Assembly (NCBI RefSeq): GCF_030345715.1
Contig: NZ_JAUASX010000011.1
Span: forward strand, 62,001 to 126,000
Reading direction: 5' to 3'
DNA length: 64,000 nt
Origin: Solimonas sp. SE-A11
GTDB taxonomy: Bacteria; Pseudomonadota; Gammaproteobacteria; Nevskiales; Nevskiaceae
In this document: positions 33,297 through 45,159 of the stretch, piece by piece
Layout of the letters: every line of letters starts with the position of its first letter
Numbering within the stretch: the first letter of the stretch is position 1
Program-made: the position numbers and the translations under genes
Notes under the pieces: model-generated
Seen by the model: only the letters and a program-made list of their open reading frames with translations
Database searches by the model: none
Told to the model about the DNA's origin: nothing

Positions 33297-35192
33297 TCAG
33301 GCTGCCGGATAACCCAGCCCCTTCAGCGCCACGCCCACCTCGTCGAGGATCTTCGGATCGTCGATGGTGGCCGGCGCGGTGTAGGGCTTGCCGTCGGCGA
33401 TCGAGCGCATCGTGGCGCGCAGCACCTTGCCGGAGCGGGTCTTGGGCAGGCGCGCCACCACCGCCGCCTGCTTGAAGCAGGCCACGGCGCCGATCTGCGA
33501 GCGGACGCGCTCCACCAGTTCGCGCAGCAGTTCGTCCTGCGGGCGGTCCACGCCGGTCTTCAGCACCACCAGTCCCACCGGCAACTGGCCCTTGAGCGTG
33601 TCGGCGGCGCCGATCACGGCGCACTCGGCCACGTCCGGATGCCCGGCCAGCACTTCCTCCATCGCGCCCGTGGACAGGCGGTGGCCGGCCACGTTGATGA
33701 TGTCGTCGATGCGGGACATGATCCAGCCGTAGCCGTCGCCGTCGATGTAGCCGGCGTCGCCGGTGAGGTACCAGCCCGGGTAACGGGTGAGGTAATTGTC
33801 GCGGTAGCCCTGCTCGTTGTTCCACATGGTGGACAGCGTGCCCGGCGGCAGCGGCAGCTTCAGCACCAGGTTGCCGATCTCGTCCGCGCCCAGGCGCTTG
33901 CCGTCGGCGTCCAGCGCGCAGAGCTCGAAGCCCGGCACCGGCACGGTGGAGGAGCCCGGCTTCACCGGCATCGGCTCCAGGCCCTGGCAGTTGGCGATGG
34001 CCGGCCAGCCCAGCTCGGTCTGCCACCAGTGATCCACCACCGGCACCTGCAGCATCTGCTGCGCCCACTGGATTGTGTCCGGGTCGGAGCGTTCGCCGGC
34101 CAGGAACAGGGTACGCAGGCAGGAGAGGTCGTATTTCTGCAGCAGCGTGCCCTTGGGGTCTTCCTTCTTGATCGCGCGGAAGGCGGTAGGGGCGGTGAAG
34201 AAGGTGCTGACGCGGTGCTGCGCGATCACGCGCCAGAAGGCACCGGCGTCGGGCGTGCCCACCGGCTTGCCCTCGTAGAGGATCGTGGTGCAGCCCTGCA
34301 GCAGCGGTGCGTAGACGATGTAGGAATGCCCCACCACCCAGCCCACGTCCGAGGCCGCCCAGAACACTTCGCCGGGCTTGACGTCGTAGACAGCCTCCAT
34401 GGAATAGCGCATCGCCACGGCGTGGCCGCCATGGTCGCGTACCACCCCCTTGGGCTTGCCGGTGGTGCCCGAGGTATAGAGCACGTACAGCGGATCGGTG
34501 GCCGCCACCGGCACGCAGTCGGCTGGATGGGCCGCCGCGACGGCCTCGTTCCAGTCCAGGTCGCGCGGTGCCTGCAGCTTGGCCACGGCCTGTGGGCGTT
34601 GCAGTATCAGGCAATGGGCGGGCTTGTGCGTGGCCAGGTCCAGTGCCTGGTCCAGCAACGGCTTGTACTCGATGATGCGTCCGGCCTCGACACCGCAGCT
34701 GGCGGACACCACCAGGACGGGCTTGGCATCGTCGATGCGCTTGGCCAGTTCCGGCGCGGCAAAGCCGCCGAAAACCACGGAGTGGATCGCCCCGATGCGT
34801 GCGCAGGCCAGCATGGCCACGGCGGCCTCAGGCACCATCGGCATGTAGATCACCACGCGGTCGCCCTGCTTGACGCCCTGCGCAAGCAGCGCGCCGGCAA
34901 AGCGGGCCACGGTGTCGCGCAATTCGCGATAACTGAAGCTACGTACCACGCCGGTCACCGGGCTGTCGTAGATCAGCGCGGCCTGGTCGGCGCGGCCGTT
35001 CTCCACGTGGCGGTCCAGCGCGTTGTAGCAGGTGTTGAACAAGCCGCCGGCAAACCAGCGGTAGAGCGGCGCCTTGCTGTCGTCCAGTACCTGCTCCCAG
35101 GGCTGGTGCCAGTGCAGCTTCTCCGCTTGCTCGGCCCAGAAGGCTTCGGGCTCGGACAGCGAACGGCGGTATTCGGTCTGGTAGCGGCTCAT
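33297..35192 (-). CDS. prpE: Propionyl-CoA synthetase
   Basis: 631 residues. The acyl/acetyl-CoA synthetase motifs are present: LYVLYTSGTTGKPKGVV for ATP binding, TGDAGYIDGDGYGWIM, and the C-terminal acetylation/catalytic lysine in KTRSGKVLRATMR. The N-terminus YRRSLSEPEAFWAEQAEKLH and DVGWVVGHSYIVYAPL match the PrpE group rather than Acs. It activates propionate to propionyl-CoA. ATG 35192 has GGAGGAG upstream. It is the last gene of the carboxylase cluster and would fit with propionyl-unit release from that pathway. Confidence 0.9.
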   Translation of the reverse strand: MSRYQTEYRRSLSEPEAFWAEQAEKLHWHQPWEQVLDDSKAPLYRWFAGGLFNTCYNALDRHVENGRADQAALIYDSPVTGVVRSFSYRELRDTVARFAGALLAQGVKQGDRVVIYMPMVPEAAVAMLACARIGAIHSVVFGGFAAPELAKRIDDAKPVLVVSASCGVEAGRIIEYKPLLDQALDLATHKPAHCLILQRPQAVAKLQAPRDLDWNEAVAAAHPADCVPVAATDPLYVLYTSGTTGKPKGVVRDHGGHAVAMRYSMEAVYDVKPGEVFWAASDVGWVVGHSYIVYAPLLQGCTTILYEGKPVGTPDAGAFWRVIAQHRVSTFFTAPTAFRAIKKEDPKGTLLQKYDLSCLRTLFLAGERSDPDTIQWAQQMLQVPVVDHWWQTELGWPAIANCQGLEPMPVKPGSSTVPVPGFELCALDADGKRLGADEIGNLVLKLPLPPGTLSTMWNNEQGYRDNYLTRYPGWYLTGDAGYIDGDGYGWIMSRIDDIINVAGHRLSTGAMEEVLAGHPDVAECAVIGAADTLKGQLPVGLVVLKTGVDRPQDELLRELVERVRSQIGAVACFKQAAVVARLPKTRSGKVLRATMRSIADGKPYTAPATIDDPKILDEVGVALKGLGYPAA

Positions 35193-35216
35193 GTCGTTCT
35201 CCTCCTTCAACAAGAA

Positions 35217-35240
35217 CCCCTCTCCCGCGAGCGGGAGAGG
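35217..35240. repeat. GC-rich hairpin between prpE and hydrolase genes
   Basis: CCTCTCCCGC and GCGGGAGAGG pair around two bases (within 35217-35240). It is nearly the same sequence as the hairpin at 31700-31723, so it belongs to a dispersed repeat. No T-run follows. Confidence 0.65.
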
Positions 35241-35251
35241 AAACAGATGGA

Positions 35252-36262
35252 TCAGTGGCCGGCGAGCTTCGCCTGGATGTACGCGACCATCTCCTGGCGC
35301 ACGATCCGCACCTCCGGGAACAGCGATGCGAACAGCGGGAAGGCGTGCGGCAGCTTCGGCCAGATCTCGCACTTCACGTCGACCCCCGCGGCCTTGGCGC
35401 GGCGCGCCATCAGCACGGTGTCGTCGGTCAGCACCTCATTGTTGGTGGCCAGCATCAGCATCGGCGGGAAGCCGGTGCAGTCGGCATACAGCGGCGACAG
35501 CTCGGGGTCGGACGCGTCCCAGTCGCCGGCGAACATCTCGTCCACGCGCTGCAGCGCGGCGATCGGCAGGATCGGGTCGGCATGGCGCTTCCAGGTGCGC
35601 GACGGCGGCGAGTGGATGCGGCCCAGTTCCGTGGCGGGCGACACCGGGATGACGCAGAGCGGCATCGGCCAGCCGTGCTTGCGGATGCGCTGCAGCAGGC
35701 CCAGCAGCAGGTGCCCGCCGGCGGAATCGCCGCCCACGATGATGCGGGACGGCGCATGCCCTAGGTCCAGCAGCGCGCGATAGGCGCGCTCGCAGTCGTC
35801 CAGCGCGGCGGGGAAGCGGTTGCGCGGAGCCAGGCGGTAGTCGGGCAGGTAGCCCGCGCCGCCGATCTTCGATGCCAGGTGCGCCACCATCTCCAGGTGC
35901 GCCGAGGGCGCCGCCGGCAGGATGAAGGCGCCGCCGTGCAGCCACAGGATCACCGGCTTGCCGGTGTCCGCCAGGTCGCCGAACACATGCCCCGGAACCT
36001 GGCCGACGATGCTGTATTCCAGCGTCAGGCCATGGTTGTTGGGGCACTTCATGTGCGACGTCAGCAACTGCATCTTCGCGATCTTCTCGTCCGAGCCGCG
36101 GATCAGGCGGCCCAGCCAGGGGCGCAGGAAGCGCTTGAGCATCCAGACGATGACGCGGCTGCGCAGGCTGATCGGTATGGGCCGATAGACCACGCAGCTC
36201 TCGACGGAGGCCGGCAGCAGGGGCTGGCGGGAGGCAGGGACGGCGGCGTTCGGGGCGTTCAT
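35252..36262 (-). CDS. HSL-type alpha/beta hydrolase
   Basis: 336 residues of the hormone-sensitive-lipase (alpha/beta hydrolase fold-3) family: oxyanion motif WLHGGAFILP, YRLAPRNRFPAALDDCERAY, nucleophile elbow VGGDSAGGHLLLG and a late PHAFPLF histidine. An N-terminal region of about 90 residues may bind membranes or lipids. It sits between the carboxyltransferase and prpE genes in the same direction, so it may hydrolyse an ester or lactone in that pathway. Confidence 0.9.
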   Translation of the reverse strand: MNAPNAAVPASRQPLLPASVESCVVYRPIPISLRSRVIVWMLKRFLRPWLGRLIRGSDEKIAKMQLLTSHMKCPNNHGLTLEYSIVGQVPGHVFGDLADTGKPVILWLHGGAFILPAAPSAHLEMVAHLASKIGGAGYLPDYRLAPRNRFPAALDDCERAYRALLDLGHAPSRIIVGGDSAGGHLLLGLLQRIRKHGWPMPLCVIPVSPATELGRIHSPPSRTWKRHADPILPIAALQRVDEMFAGDWDASDPELSPLYADCTGFPPMLMLATNNEVLTDDTVLMARRAKAAGVDVKCEIWPKLPHAFPLFASLFPEVRIVRQEMVAYIQAKLAGH

Positions 36263-36299
36263 GGATTGGGTCTGTCGACGCGAGGAGCAGTCCCCAAGC

Positions 36300-37907
36300 T
36301 TACATGCGGAACACGCCGTAGCGGGGATCGCCGATCGGGGTGTTCAGCGCCGCCGACAGCGAGATGCCCAGGGCATTGCGCGTGTCCGCCGGGTCGATGA
36401 TGCCGTCGTCCCAGATTTCCGAGGTGGACCAGTAGGCGCTCTGCTTGCGCTTGAACTCGCCCAGCACCGGATCGCGGATGGCGTCGATTTCCTCCTGGGA
36501 CAACTTCTTGCCGGTGCGGGCAAGCTGGCGGATCTTCACGTCGGCCAGGGTGTTGGCGGCCTGCTCGGCACCCATCACCGAGATCTGCGACTGCGGCCAG
36601 CTGAAGGTGAAGCGGCTGTCGAAGGCGCGGCCGCTCATGCCGTAGTTGCCAGCACCGAAGGAGCCATGGCACATAACGGTGAACTTGGGCACCTCGCAGT
36701 TGGATACCGCCATGATCATCTTGGCGCCGTCCTTGGTGATGCCGCGGCGCTCGTATTCCTTGCCCACCATGAAGCCGGTGATGTTCTGCAGGAAGACGAT
36801 CGGCGTGCGGGCCTGGTTGCACAACTCGATGAAGTGCGCGCCCTTGAGCGAGCTGTCGTTGAACAGCACGCCGTTGTTGGCCAGGATGCCGACCTTATAG
36901 CCCCAGATATGGGCGTAGCCGCAGATCAGGGTCTTGCCGTAGTTGGGCTGGTATTCATGGAAGCGCGAGCCGTCGACGATGCGCGCGATGATCTCGTGCA
37001 TGTCGAAGCCCTGCTTGATGTCCTGCGGCAACACGCCGTAGAGCTCGCTCGGGTCGTAATACGGCTCTTCGGGGGGCTGCCACTCGGTGTGCGCCTTCTG
37101 CGGCCGCTTGAACTGCGCCACGATGTCACGTGCGATGGCGATGGCCTCCTCTTCCGAGGAAGCCGGGTAGTCGGCAGTGCCGGAGACGCTGGTGTGCATG
37201 TCGCAACCGCCGAGATCGTCGACGCTGACCTCTTCGCCTGTCGCGGCCTTCACCAGCGGCGGGCCGGCGAGGAAGATCGCGCCGGTGCCGCGCACGATCA
37301 CGTTGTAGTCCGACAGGCCGGGCACGTAGGCGCCGCCGGCGGTGCAGTGGCCCAGCACCACCGACACCTGCTGGATGCCCATCTTGGAGAGCATGCACTG
37401 ATTGCGGAAGATGCGGCCCGCCATGTACTTGTCGGCGAACAGGTCGGCCTGCAGAGGCAGGAAGCCGCCTGCGGAATCGCAGAGATGCACCACCGGCAGG
37501 CGGTTCTCGATGGCGATGTCCAGCGCGCGGACGGTCTTCTTGACCGTCAACGGATACCAGGCGCCGCCCTTGACCGAGGCGTCGCCCGCGTTGATGACGA
37601 CCTCGCGGCCCGACACGATGCCGATGCCGGTGACGCAGGCCGCGCCCGGTACTTCGCCGTCATAGGCCTCGTTGGCTGCCAGCGAGGAGAACTCCAGGAA
37701 CGGCGTGCCCGGATCGAGCAGCAGCTTGATGCGCTCGCGCACCAGCAGCTTGTTCTGCTGGCGCAGGCGGTCGATGTCGCGCTGCGGACGGTCATGGCGC
37801 ACCGCGCGCTGCTTTTCCTTGAACTCCTCAGCCAGCTTGCGGTTGTGCGCGGCGTTGGCCTGGAAGCCCGCGGAGGCCGTGTTCAGCTTCGATTCGATTC
37901 TTTTCAC
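36300..37907 (-). CDS. Acyl-CoA carboxylase beta (carboxyltransferase) subunit, AtuC/LiuB-like
   Basis: 535 residues, the usual size of methylcrotonyl- or geranyl-CoA carboxylase beta. N- and C-terminal crotonase-like halves are visible: CDSAGGFLPLQADLFADKY, VSVVLGHCTAGGAYVPGLSD, then NNGVLFNDSSLKGAHFIELC, FLQNITGFMVGKEYE, and GSFGAGNYGMSGRAF. It transfers carboxyl from biotin to a branched enoyl-CoA. The start is GTG 37907, overlapping the stop of the biotin carrier gene (GTGA) with GGAG upstream. Whether the substrate is 3-methylcrotonyl-, geranyl- or another enoyl-CoA cannot be settled by eye. Confidence 0.9.
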   Translation of the reverse strand: MKRIESKLNTASAGFQANAAHNRKLAEEFKEKQRAVRHDRPQRDIDRLRQQNKLLVRERIKLLLDPGTPFLEFSSLAANEAYDGEVPGAACVTGIGIVSGREVVINAGDASVKGGAWYPLTVKKTVRALDIAIENRLPVVHLCDSAGGFLPLQADLFADKYMAGRIFRNQCMLSKMGIQQVSVVLGHCTAGGAYVPGLSDYNVIVRGTGAIFLAGPPLVKAATGEEVSVDDLGGCDMHTSVSGTADYPASSEEEAIAIARDIVAQFKRPQKAHTEWQPPEEPYYDPSELYGVLPQDIKQGFDMHEIIARIVDGSRFHEYQPNYGKTLICGYAHIWGYKVGILANNGVLFNDSSLKGAHFIELCNQARTPIVFLQNITGFMVGKEYERRGITKDGAKMIMAVSNCEVPKFTVMCHGSFGAGNYGMSGRAFDSRFTFSWPQSQISVMGAEQAANTLADVKIRQLARTGKKLSQEEIDAIRDPVLGEFKRKQSAYWSTSEIWDDGIIDPADTRNALGISLSAALNTPIGDPRYGVFRM

Positions 37908-38400
37908 TTGTTCGGCTCCAGGCTCAGCAGCAGGGCATCGCGATCGAAGGTCTGGCCCTTCTCGTAGGTGACCGCGGCCACCGTGCCGTCGCGCGGCGCG
38001 GCGATCGTGGTCTCCATCTTCATGCTCTCCATCACCAGCAGGGTCTGGCCCTTGGTCACGGTATCGCCGGCCTTGACCTGCACGGCGACGATGCTGCCCG
38101 GCATCGGTGCGCGGATGTTGTCCTCGGCGCTGCCACCAGCCTGCGCGGCCAGGCGGTCCAGCGGGTGCTGGTAGCGCAACTGGTAAGCCTCGCCGTCCAG
38201 GTGCACGAAGACGTCGTCGCCGCGGGTGGCGATCACCACCTCGAGGTGGCGCCCGCCCAGCGTCAGCCAGGCGCGGCCGTCGGCGCCGGTCCTGAGGTCC
38301 ACGTCCACCACCTGCTCGCCCAGGTGCAGGCGGTAGGCGCTGGCCGAGCGCGAGAGTTCCAGGTTGTGCTCGTTGTCGCCGAGCTTGAATGCGTGGTGCA

Positions 38401-38401
<1 letters not shown>
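37904..38401 (-). CDS. Stand-alone biotin carboxyl carrier protein
   Basis: 165 residues. A C-terminal biotinyl domain (about 92-163) has biotin-accepting Lys128 in VMESMKMET, with the flanking APMPGSIVAVQVKAGDTV hairpin. The N-terminal ~90 residues resemble the linker (BT) domain of acyl-CoA carboxylase alpha subunits. In LiuD and AtuF this region is fused to the biotin carboxylase; here it is separate and overlaps both neighbours: TAATG with the carboxylase and GTGA with the carboxyltransferase. Confidence 0.9.
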
Positions 38402-39906
<1,505 letters not shown>

Positions 39907-39910
39907 GGGT

Positions 39911-40609
39911 TCACTTCTTCGGTAATGCTTCTTCGATGCGGCTGGCGATCTGCGACAGCCTTTCCATTTCCTGCTTGAGTCCGCCGCCCTGCGCCGGGGC
40001 GCTGATGCCCTCGCAGAGCACGGCGGTGAGCTGCTCGGCCAGGGCGTCGATATCCAGCCCGCCGCGGCCACAGATGTAGTTCCAGGTGCCGTGTTCGATG
40101 CCGCCGTAGACCAGGTCGCGCAGCAGCGTGGCCGGCAGGTCGCCGCGGAACTCGCCGCTGCGCATGCCGCCCTCGACCACGTCCAGCAGCAGCTGCGTGT
40201 AGCGCCGGTTCAGGTCGTGCAGCTCGGAGCCGTGGTAGTCCTGCTCCGAGCGCACCTCGCGGAACATCAGGCGGCAGAGCAGGGGGTAGTCGCGGATCGA
40301 GCGCAGGTGGCGCCAGACCAGCAGGCGCAGGCGGCCGCGTGCGTCGCTGACGCCGGCGAGGTCGCGGGCGTAGTCGCCGAACATCTCCTCGTACCAGTGC
40401 TCCAGCACCTTGAGCAGCAGCTCGCGCTTGCTGGCGAAGTACTTGTAGATGGTGCCTTCGACCACGCCCATGCGGGCCGCGATCTCGGCCACCGCCGCCG
40501 CCTCGTAGCCCTTCCCGCAGAAGACGTCGCGCGCCGCCTGCAGGATCTCGTCCACGCGCTGTTCGCGCGCGAGGCGTACCACGGGCTTCCTGGCAGCGGC
40601 GCGAGTCAT
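39911..40609 (-). CDS. TetR-family regulator of the carboxylase cluster
   Basis: 232 residues. The N-terminal HTH is clear: VDEILQAARDVFCGKGYEAA, VAEIAARMGVVEGTIYKYFA, followed by a helical ligand domain. ATG 40609 is chosen for AAGG upstream; an earlier start adds an unrelated leader. Placed directly ahead of the biotin carboxylase gene, it probably represses the cluster until an acyl-CoA or isoprenoid intermediate binds, as AtuR does. No operator is obvious in the short upstream gap, which is filled with REP repeats. Confidence 0.9.
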   Translation of the reverse strand: MTRAAARKPVVRLAREQRVDEILQAARDVFCGKGYEAAAVAEIAARMGVVEGTIYKYFASKRELLLKVLEHWYEEMFGDYARDLAGVSDARGRLRLLVWRHLRSIRDYPLLCRLMFREVRSEQDYHGSELHDLNRRYTQLLLDVVEGGMRSGEFRGDLPATLLRDLVYGGIEHGTWNYICGRGGLDIDALAEQLTAVLCEGISAPAQGGGLKQEMERLSQIASRIEEALPKK

Positions 40610-40631
40610 GCTAGGCCTTGGTGCCAGCCCA

Positions 40632-40702
40632 TTCACCCTTCGACAGGCTCAGGGCGAACGGACTGAGAGGGCCGTCCGTTCGGGCTGAGCTTGTCGAAGC
40701 CC
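40632..40702. repeat. REP-like inverted pair, family A copy 3
   Basis: CTTCGACAGGCTCAGGGCGA followed by ACGGAC (about 40638-40663) is repeated in inverted orientation as GTCCGTTCGGGCTGAGCTTG ending TCGAAG (about 40674-40699). This is the clearest inverted pair of the family and lies in the 126-base gap between the AtuA-like and TetR genes. Confidence 0.75.
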
Positions 40703-40735
40703 CGCGCGTAGCGCGTACGAGGTTCATCATGTTCA

Positions 40736-42493
40736 TCAGACGGCGAGGTCCGCCGGCACGTCGATCTCGATGTCCATCAGCACCTGCGCCAGCATCTTGC
40801 CCTGCGGGTCATAACGCAGGCTGGCCATGCCGCCGCCGCCGAGGGCGCTGTGCATCAGGAAGTTGAAGCCGTTGAGGCCCGGTATGTCGAAGCGCTCGAC
40901 CTTGCCCTGGACGAAGTGGGCGAAGTACTGCTTCACCGCGTCGGCGGTGAGCTGCTTCGCCAGCCAGGGCAGGTACTCGGGTTTGCGCGCCAGGATGCCG
41001 ATGTTGGCGGCGTCGCCCTTGTCGCCGGAGCGGCCCCAGGCCAGCTTGATCAGCGGTACCTTCTTGGTCGGCCCGGAGGGCGCGGCGCCCGGATTCGGGC
41101 TGGCTGGCTGGCCGGTGGCTTCGCCGTAGCTCACCGCCGGGGCGATGAAGGGCTTGCCGTCCACCTCGATCGGCAACTGCTCCTTGGGCACCAGGCAGGA
41201 GAACAGGCGCACCAGCGGCGTCGGCGAGGGGCGCCCGCCGGAGAAGCCGGTGATGCCCTGCACCATGGACGTGGCCGGGGGGATGAACTCGCGGCCGAAG
41301 ACGTCCAGCGCCTTGCTGTCGGCATGCTGCACGGCGAGCTTCATGATCACTTCGCGCGCATCGCGGCGGCGGCTGTTGGCGCCCCAGTTGGCCTCGGCGC
41401 CCAGGATCTCCACGTCGGTGCGGGTGTAGTCGGCCATGCCGCGCTTGGCCATCAGGGCGCGCGTGCGCTTGAGGATCGCCGCGGCCACGGCCTCTGCCTT
41501 GCGCACCGCATCCACGCCGCCGATCATCATCGTGCCGGTCGTGCGGAATCCGTCCTGGTAGGTGGCGGAGACCTTGTAGCTGGCGGTGGGCGCTCTGCCC
41601 TTGGCGCCGCTCACTTCCACGCGGTTCTCGCCGACCTGGGTCAGCTTGATGTGGCGCCAGTCGCAGTTCACGTCCGGCAGCAGGTAGGCGGAAGGATCGC
41701 CGATCTCGTAGACGATCTGCTCGCCGACGGTCTCCGGCACCACGCGGCCGCCGGTGTTGGCCGGCTTGGTGGCGATGAAGGAGCCGTCCGGCTTGCAGAT
41801 GGCGATGGGGAAGCCCATGCGATCCCAGTCCTCGGAGACCTTCTCCCAATCAGTGCTGACGCCGCCGGTAGCCTGCGCGCCGCACTCCACCACGTGGCCG
41901 GCGAGGCTGCCGCCGGAGAGCTTGTCGAATTCATCCGCCTTCCACTGGAACTCGTGGATCAGCGCGCCCAGCACCTCGGCGCTGTCGACGCAGCGGCCGG
42001 TCAGCACGATATCGGCGCCGCCATCCAGCGCCGCCGCGATGGGGAAGGCCCCCAGATAGGCGTTCATGCTCCACAGCTTCGGCGGCATGTCCGAGCCGTT
42101 GAACATCTCCTTGACCCCGGCGAACTCCGCCGCGCGCGGCAGCAGGTCGTCGCCGGTGACGATGGACACCTTCAGCTCGATGCCCTTTTCCTTGAGCTTC
42201 TCCTCGATCGCCGCCTTGCAGGCCTGCGGGTTGACGCCGCCGGCATTGGTGACGACGCGGATGCCCTTTTCCTTGAGCTTGGGCGCCAGCGAAGCGACCA
42301 CGCCGGGGAAGTCCGTGGCATAGCCGGTGTTGGGATCCTTGGCGCGGGCGCGAGCCAGCAGGCTCATGGTGATCTCGGCCAGGTAGTCGAGCACCAGGTA
42401 GTCGATCTCGCCGGACTCGACCAGCTGCTTGGGGCCTTCCGCGGAATCACCCCAGAAACCGGCGCCGCAACCGATGCGTACTTCGCTTTTCAT
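40736..42493 (-). CDS. AtuA-like acyclic terpene utilization protein (DUF1446)
   Basis: 585 residues. The N-terminal DUF1446 domain begins VRIGCGAGFWGDSAEGPKQL and continues YLVLDYLAEITMSLLARARA; the C-terminal ~110 residues (KKVPLIKLAWGRSGDKGDAA, NIGILARKPEYLP) are the AtuA-like ferredoxin-fold domain. In pseudomonads AtuA is needed for citronellol and geraniol catabolism, with an unknown reaction. ATG 42493 has GGTGGAG upstream. It lies between a hydratase gene and the TetR/carboxylase genes in one direction. Confidence 0.88.
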   Translation of the reverse strand: MKSEVRIGCGAGFWGDSAEGPKQLVESGEIDYLVLDYLAEITMSLLARARAKDPNTGYATDFPGVVASLAPKLKEKGIRVVTNAGGVNPQACKAAIEEKLKEKGIELKVSIVTGDDLLPRAAEFAGVKEMFNGSDMPPKLWSMNAYLGAFPIAAALDGGADIVLTGRCVDSAEVLGALIHEFQWKADEFDKLSGGSLAGHVVECGAQATGGVSTDWEKVSEDWDRMGFPIAICKPDGSFIATKPANTGGRVVPETVGEQIVYEIGDPSAYLLPDVNCDWRHIKLTQVGENRVEVSGAKGRAPTASYKVSATYQDGFRTTGTMMIGGVDAVRKAEAVAAAILKRTRALMAKRGMADYTRTDVEILGAEANWGANSRRRDAREVIMKLAVQHADSKALDVFGREFIPPATSMVQGITGFSGGRPSPTPLVRLFSCLVPKEQLPIEVDGKPFIAPAVSYGEATGQPASPNPGAAPSGPTKKVPLIKLAWGRSGDKGDAANIGILARKPEYLPWLAKQLTADAVKQYFAHFVQGKVERFDIPGLNGFNFLMHSALGGGGMASLRYDPQGKMLAQVLMDIEIDVPADLAV

Positions 42494-42567
42494 TCTTCTG
42501 CTCCACCACCAACCCGTTCACCCCGAGTGCCGCGTAGCGGTGTATCGAGGGGCGTACCACGCGCGAA

Positions 42568-43350
<783 letters not shown>

Positions 43351-43550
43351 GCAATTCTCCTGGGGCTACGGTTCGGGATGAGTCCGCCTCAATCACCGGC
43401 AACCAAACTGCCGGCGAGGCCCACCCCGGGGCACATTCGCCAAGGTTAGGCAGGGCTTGGTGAGTCAGCCTCACCCATTTGTGCGAGGGGGCGGCATTGG
43501 CGGGGTTTTCCGCGTCCGGCATAGTCCCGGGACGCCGCTGCGGGGAGCTC

Positions 43551-43871
43551 ATGCGCCTGATCATTGTTCTGCTGGTCGCCAGCCTGGCCTGCGGGACGGC
43601 CGCCGCCCACGGCGGTGGGCTGGATGCCAAGGGATGCCATACCGACCCCAAGACGGGGCGCTACCACTGCCATCGCTCCCAGCGCTCCGCCCTCTCGGCC
43701 AAGGAGCCGAAAGTCGAGGGCGATTGCCAAGCAAAATCCTACTGCAAGGAAATGAAATCCTGTGCAGAAGCAAAGCGTTACCTGAAGGAGTGCGGCCTGC
43801 GCAGGCTGGACAGCGACGGTGACGGTGTGCCCTGCGAAAGCCTCTGCAAGAAGCGGCGCGGGGGCCGCTAG
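43551..43871 (+). CDS. Secreted YHYH/Excalibur-domain protein
   Basis: 106 residues. A signal peptide (MRLIIVLLVASLACGTAAA) is followed by HGGGLDAKGCHTDPKTGRYH (YHYH-like) and by a C-terminal Excalibur calcium-binding domain: LKECGLRRLDSDGDGVPCES with the DxDxDGxxCE pattern and paired cysteines. Probably periplasmic. Its stop overlaps the convergent MFS gene by 4 bases. Function unknown. Confidence 0.85.
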   Translation: MRLIIVLLVASLACGTAAAHGGGLDAKGCHTDPKTGRYHCHRSQRSALSAKEPKVEGDCQAKSYCKEMKSCAEAKRYLKECGLRRLDSDGDGVPCESLCKKRRGGR

Positions 43872-45097
43872 GCGGCCACCGCCTGTTGCCGCGGCCGCTC
43901 CTCGCGGATCGGCAGGTTCGCCGCCGCAGCCAGCAGGGCGAAGGCCATGTCGGCGTACCACATCCAGTTGTAGTCGCCGAAGCGCGTGATGGTGACGCCG
44001 CCCAGCCAGGCGCCGAAGAAGCCGCCGATCTGGTGGGACAGCAGGGTCAGGCCGAACAGGGTGGCGAGGTAGCGCGTGCCGAACAGCTTGCCCACCAGCC
44101 CGGCCGTGGGCGGCACCGTGGCCAGCCAGGTGAAGCCCAGGGCGGCGGCGAAGACGTAGAAGGTCAGTGCCGTGCGCGGCGAGACCAGGTAGATCGCGAT
44201 CATCAGCGCGCGGCTGGCGTAGATGGCGGCCAGCAGCCACTTCATGCGGTAGCGCTGGCCCAACGCGCCGGCCGTCAGGCTGCCGGCAATGTTGAACAAG
44301 CCGATCAGCGCCAGCGATACCGCCGAGACGCTGGCCGGCAGGCCGCAGAGTGCCACCTCGCCCGGCAGGTGGGTGACCAGGAAGGCGATGTGCAGGCCGC
44401 AGGTGAAGAAGCCCAGGTGCAGGCACCAGTAGCTGCGGTCGGCAAAGGCCGTGCGCACCGCCTGGCCCAGACCGGGGTCGGCCTCGGCCGGTACAGGGGG
44501 CGCGTCCGCAGGGGCGGGCGGCGCACGCAGATGGCGCGCCAGCGGCAGGGTCAGCAGGGCACTGGCGGCCAGCGTGAACATGGCGGCGGCCCAGCCGGCG
44601 AAGGCGATCACCGCCTGGGTGATCGGTGCGAACAGGAACTGGCCGAAGGAGCCGCCGGCATTGATGAAGCCCGCCGCGAAGGGCCGCCGCTCCGGCGGCA
44701 GCAGGCGCGAGGTGGCGCCGATCAGGATCGAGAAGCTGCCGGCGCCCGCACCGGCCGCCGACAGCAGGCCCAGCGTGAACAGCAGGCCCCACTGGCTGGG
44801 CAGGAAGGGCGCCAGCGCCAGGCCGCCGGCCAGCATCACGCCGCCGAGCCGCACCACGCCGACGGAACCGTGCCGGTCGGCATACATGCCGAACAGGGGC
44901 TGGGCCACGCCCCACATCAGCTGGCCCACCGCGAGCGCAAAGCTGATCGAGACGATCGACAGGCCGCTGCTGTCGTGGATCGGCATCACGAACAACCCCA
45001 GCGACTGCCGCACGCCCATGGTCAGCGTCAGGATCGTGGCGGCGACGATCATCAGCAGCCAGGCGGCGCGGCTTTCGCGGGCGGCGGTTTCGTTCAT
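43868..45097 (-). CDS. Major facilitator superfamily transporter
   Basis: 409 residues with twelve predicted helices, beginning AAWLLMIVAATILTLTMGVR followed by QSLGLFVMP. This start and the loop GMYADRHGSVGVVRLGGVML fit the oxalate/formate or monocarboxylate-porter-like group of MFS proteins. A substrate cannot be assigned. It faces the Excalibur gene and is followed upstream by a small wHTH-like gene. Confidence 0.88.
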   Translation of the reverse strand: MNETAARESRAAWLLMIVAATILTLTMGVRQSLGLFVMPIHDSSGLSIVSISFALAVGQLMWGVAQPLFGMYADRHGSVGVVRLGGVMLAGGLALAPFLPSQWGLLFTLGLLSAAGAGAGSFSILIGATSRLLPPERRPFAAGFINAGGSFGQFLFAPITQAVIAFAGWAAAMFTLAASALLTLPLARHLRAPPAPADAPPVPAEADPGLGQAVRTAFADRSYWCLHLGFFTCGLHIAFLVTHLPGEVALCGLPASVSAVSLALIGLFNIAGSLTAGALGQRYRMKWLLAAIYASRALMIAIYLVSPRTALTFYVFAAALGFTWLATVPPTAGLVGKLFGTRYLATLFGLTLLSHQIGGFFGAWLGGVTITRFGDYNWMWYADMAFALLAAAANLPIREERPRQQAVAA

Positions 45098-45159
45098 GGG
45101 GGCTATAGGTTAGGCGGGAAACGCTTGCCGGACGAAATCCGGCAGCGCTTGCGGTGGCT

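Noticed and set aside
33639-35783. A 714-codon plus-strand open frame
   Set aside because: Antisense to prpE and the HSL-type hydrolase, whose catalytic motifs are intact.
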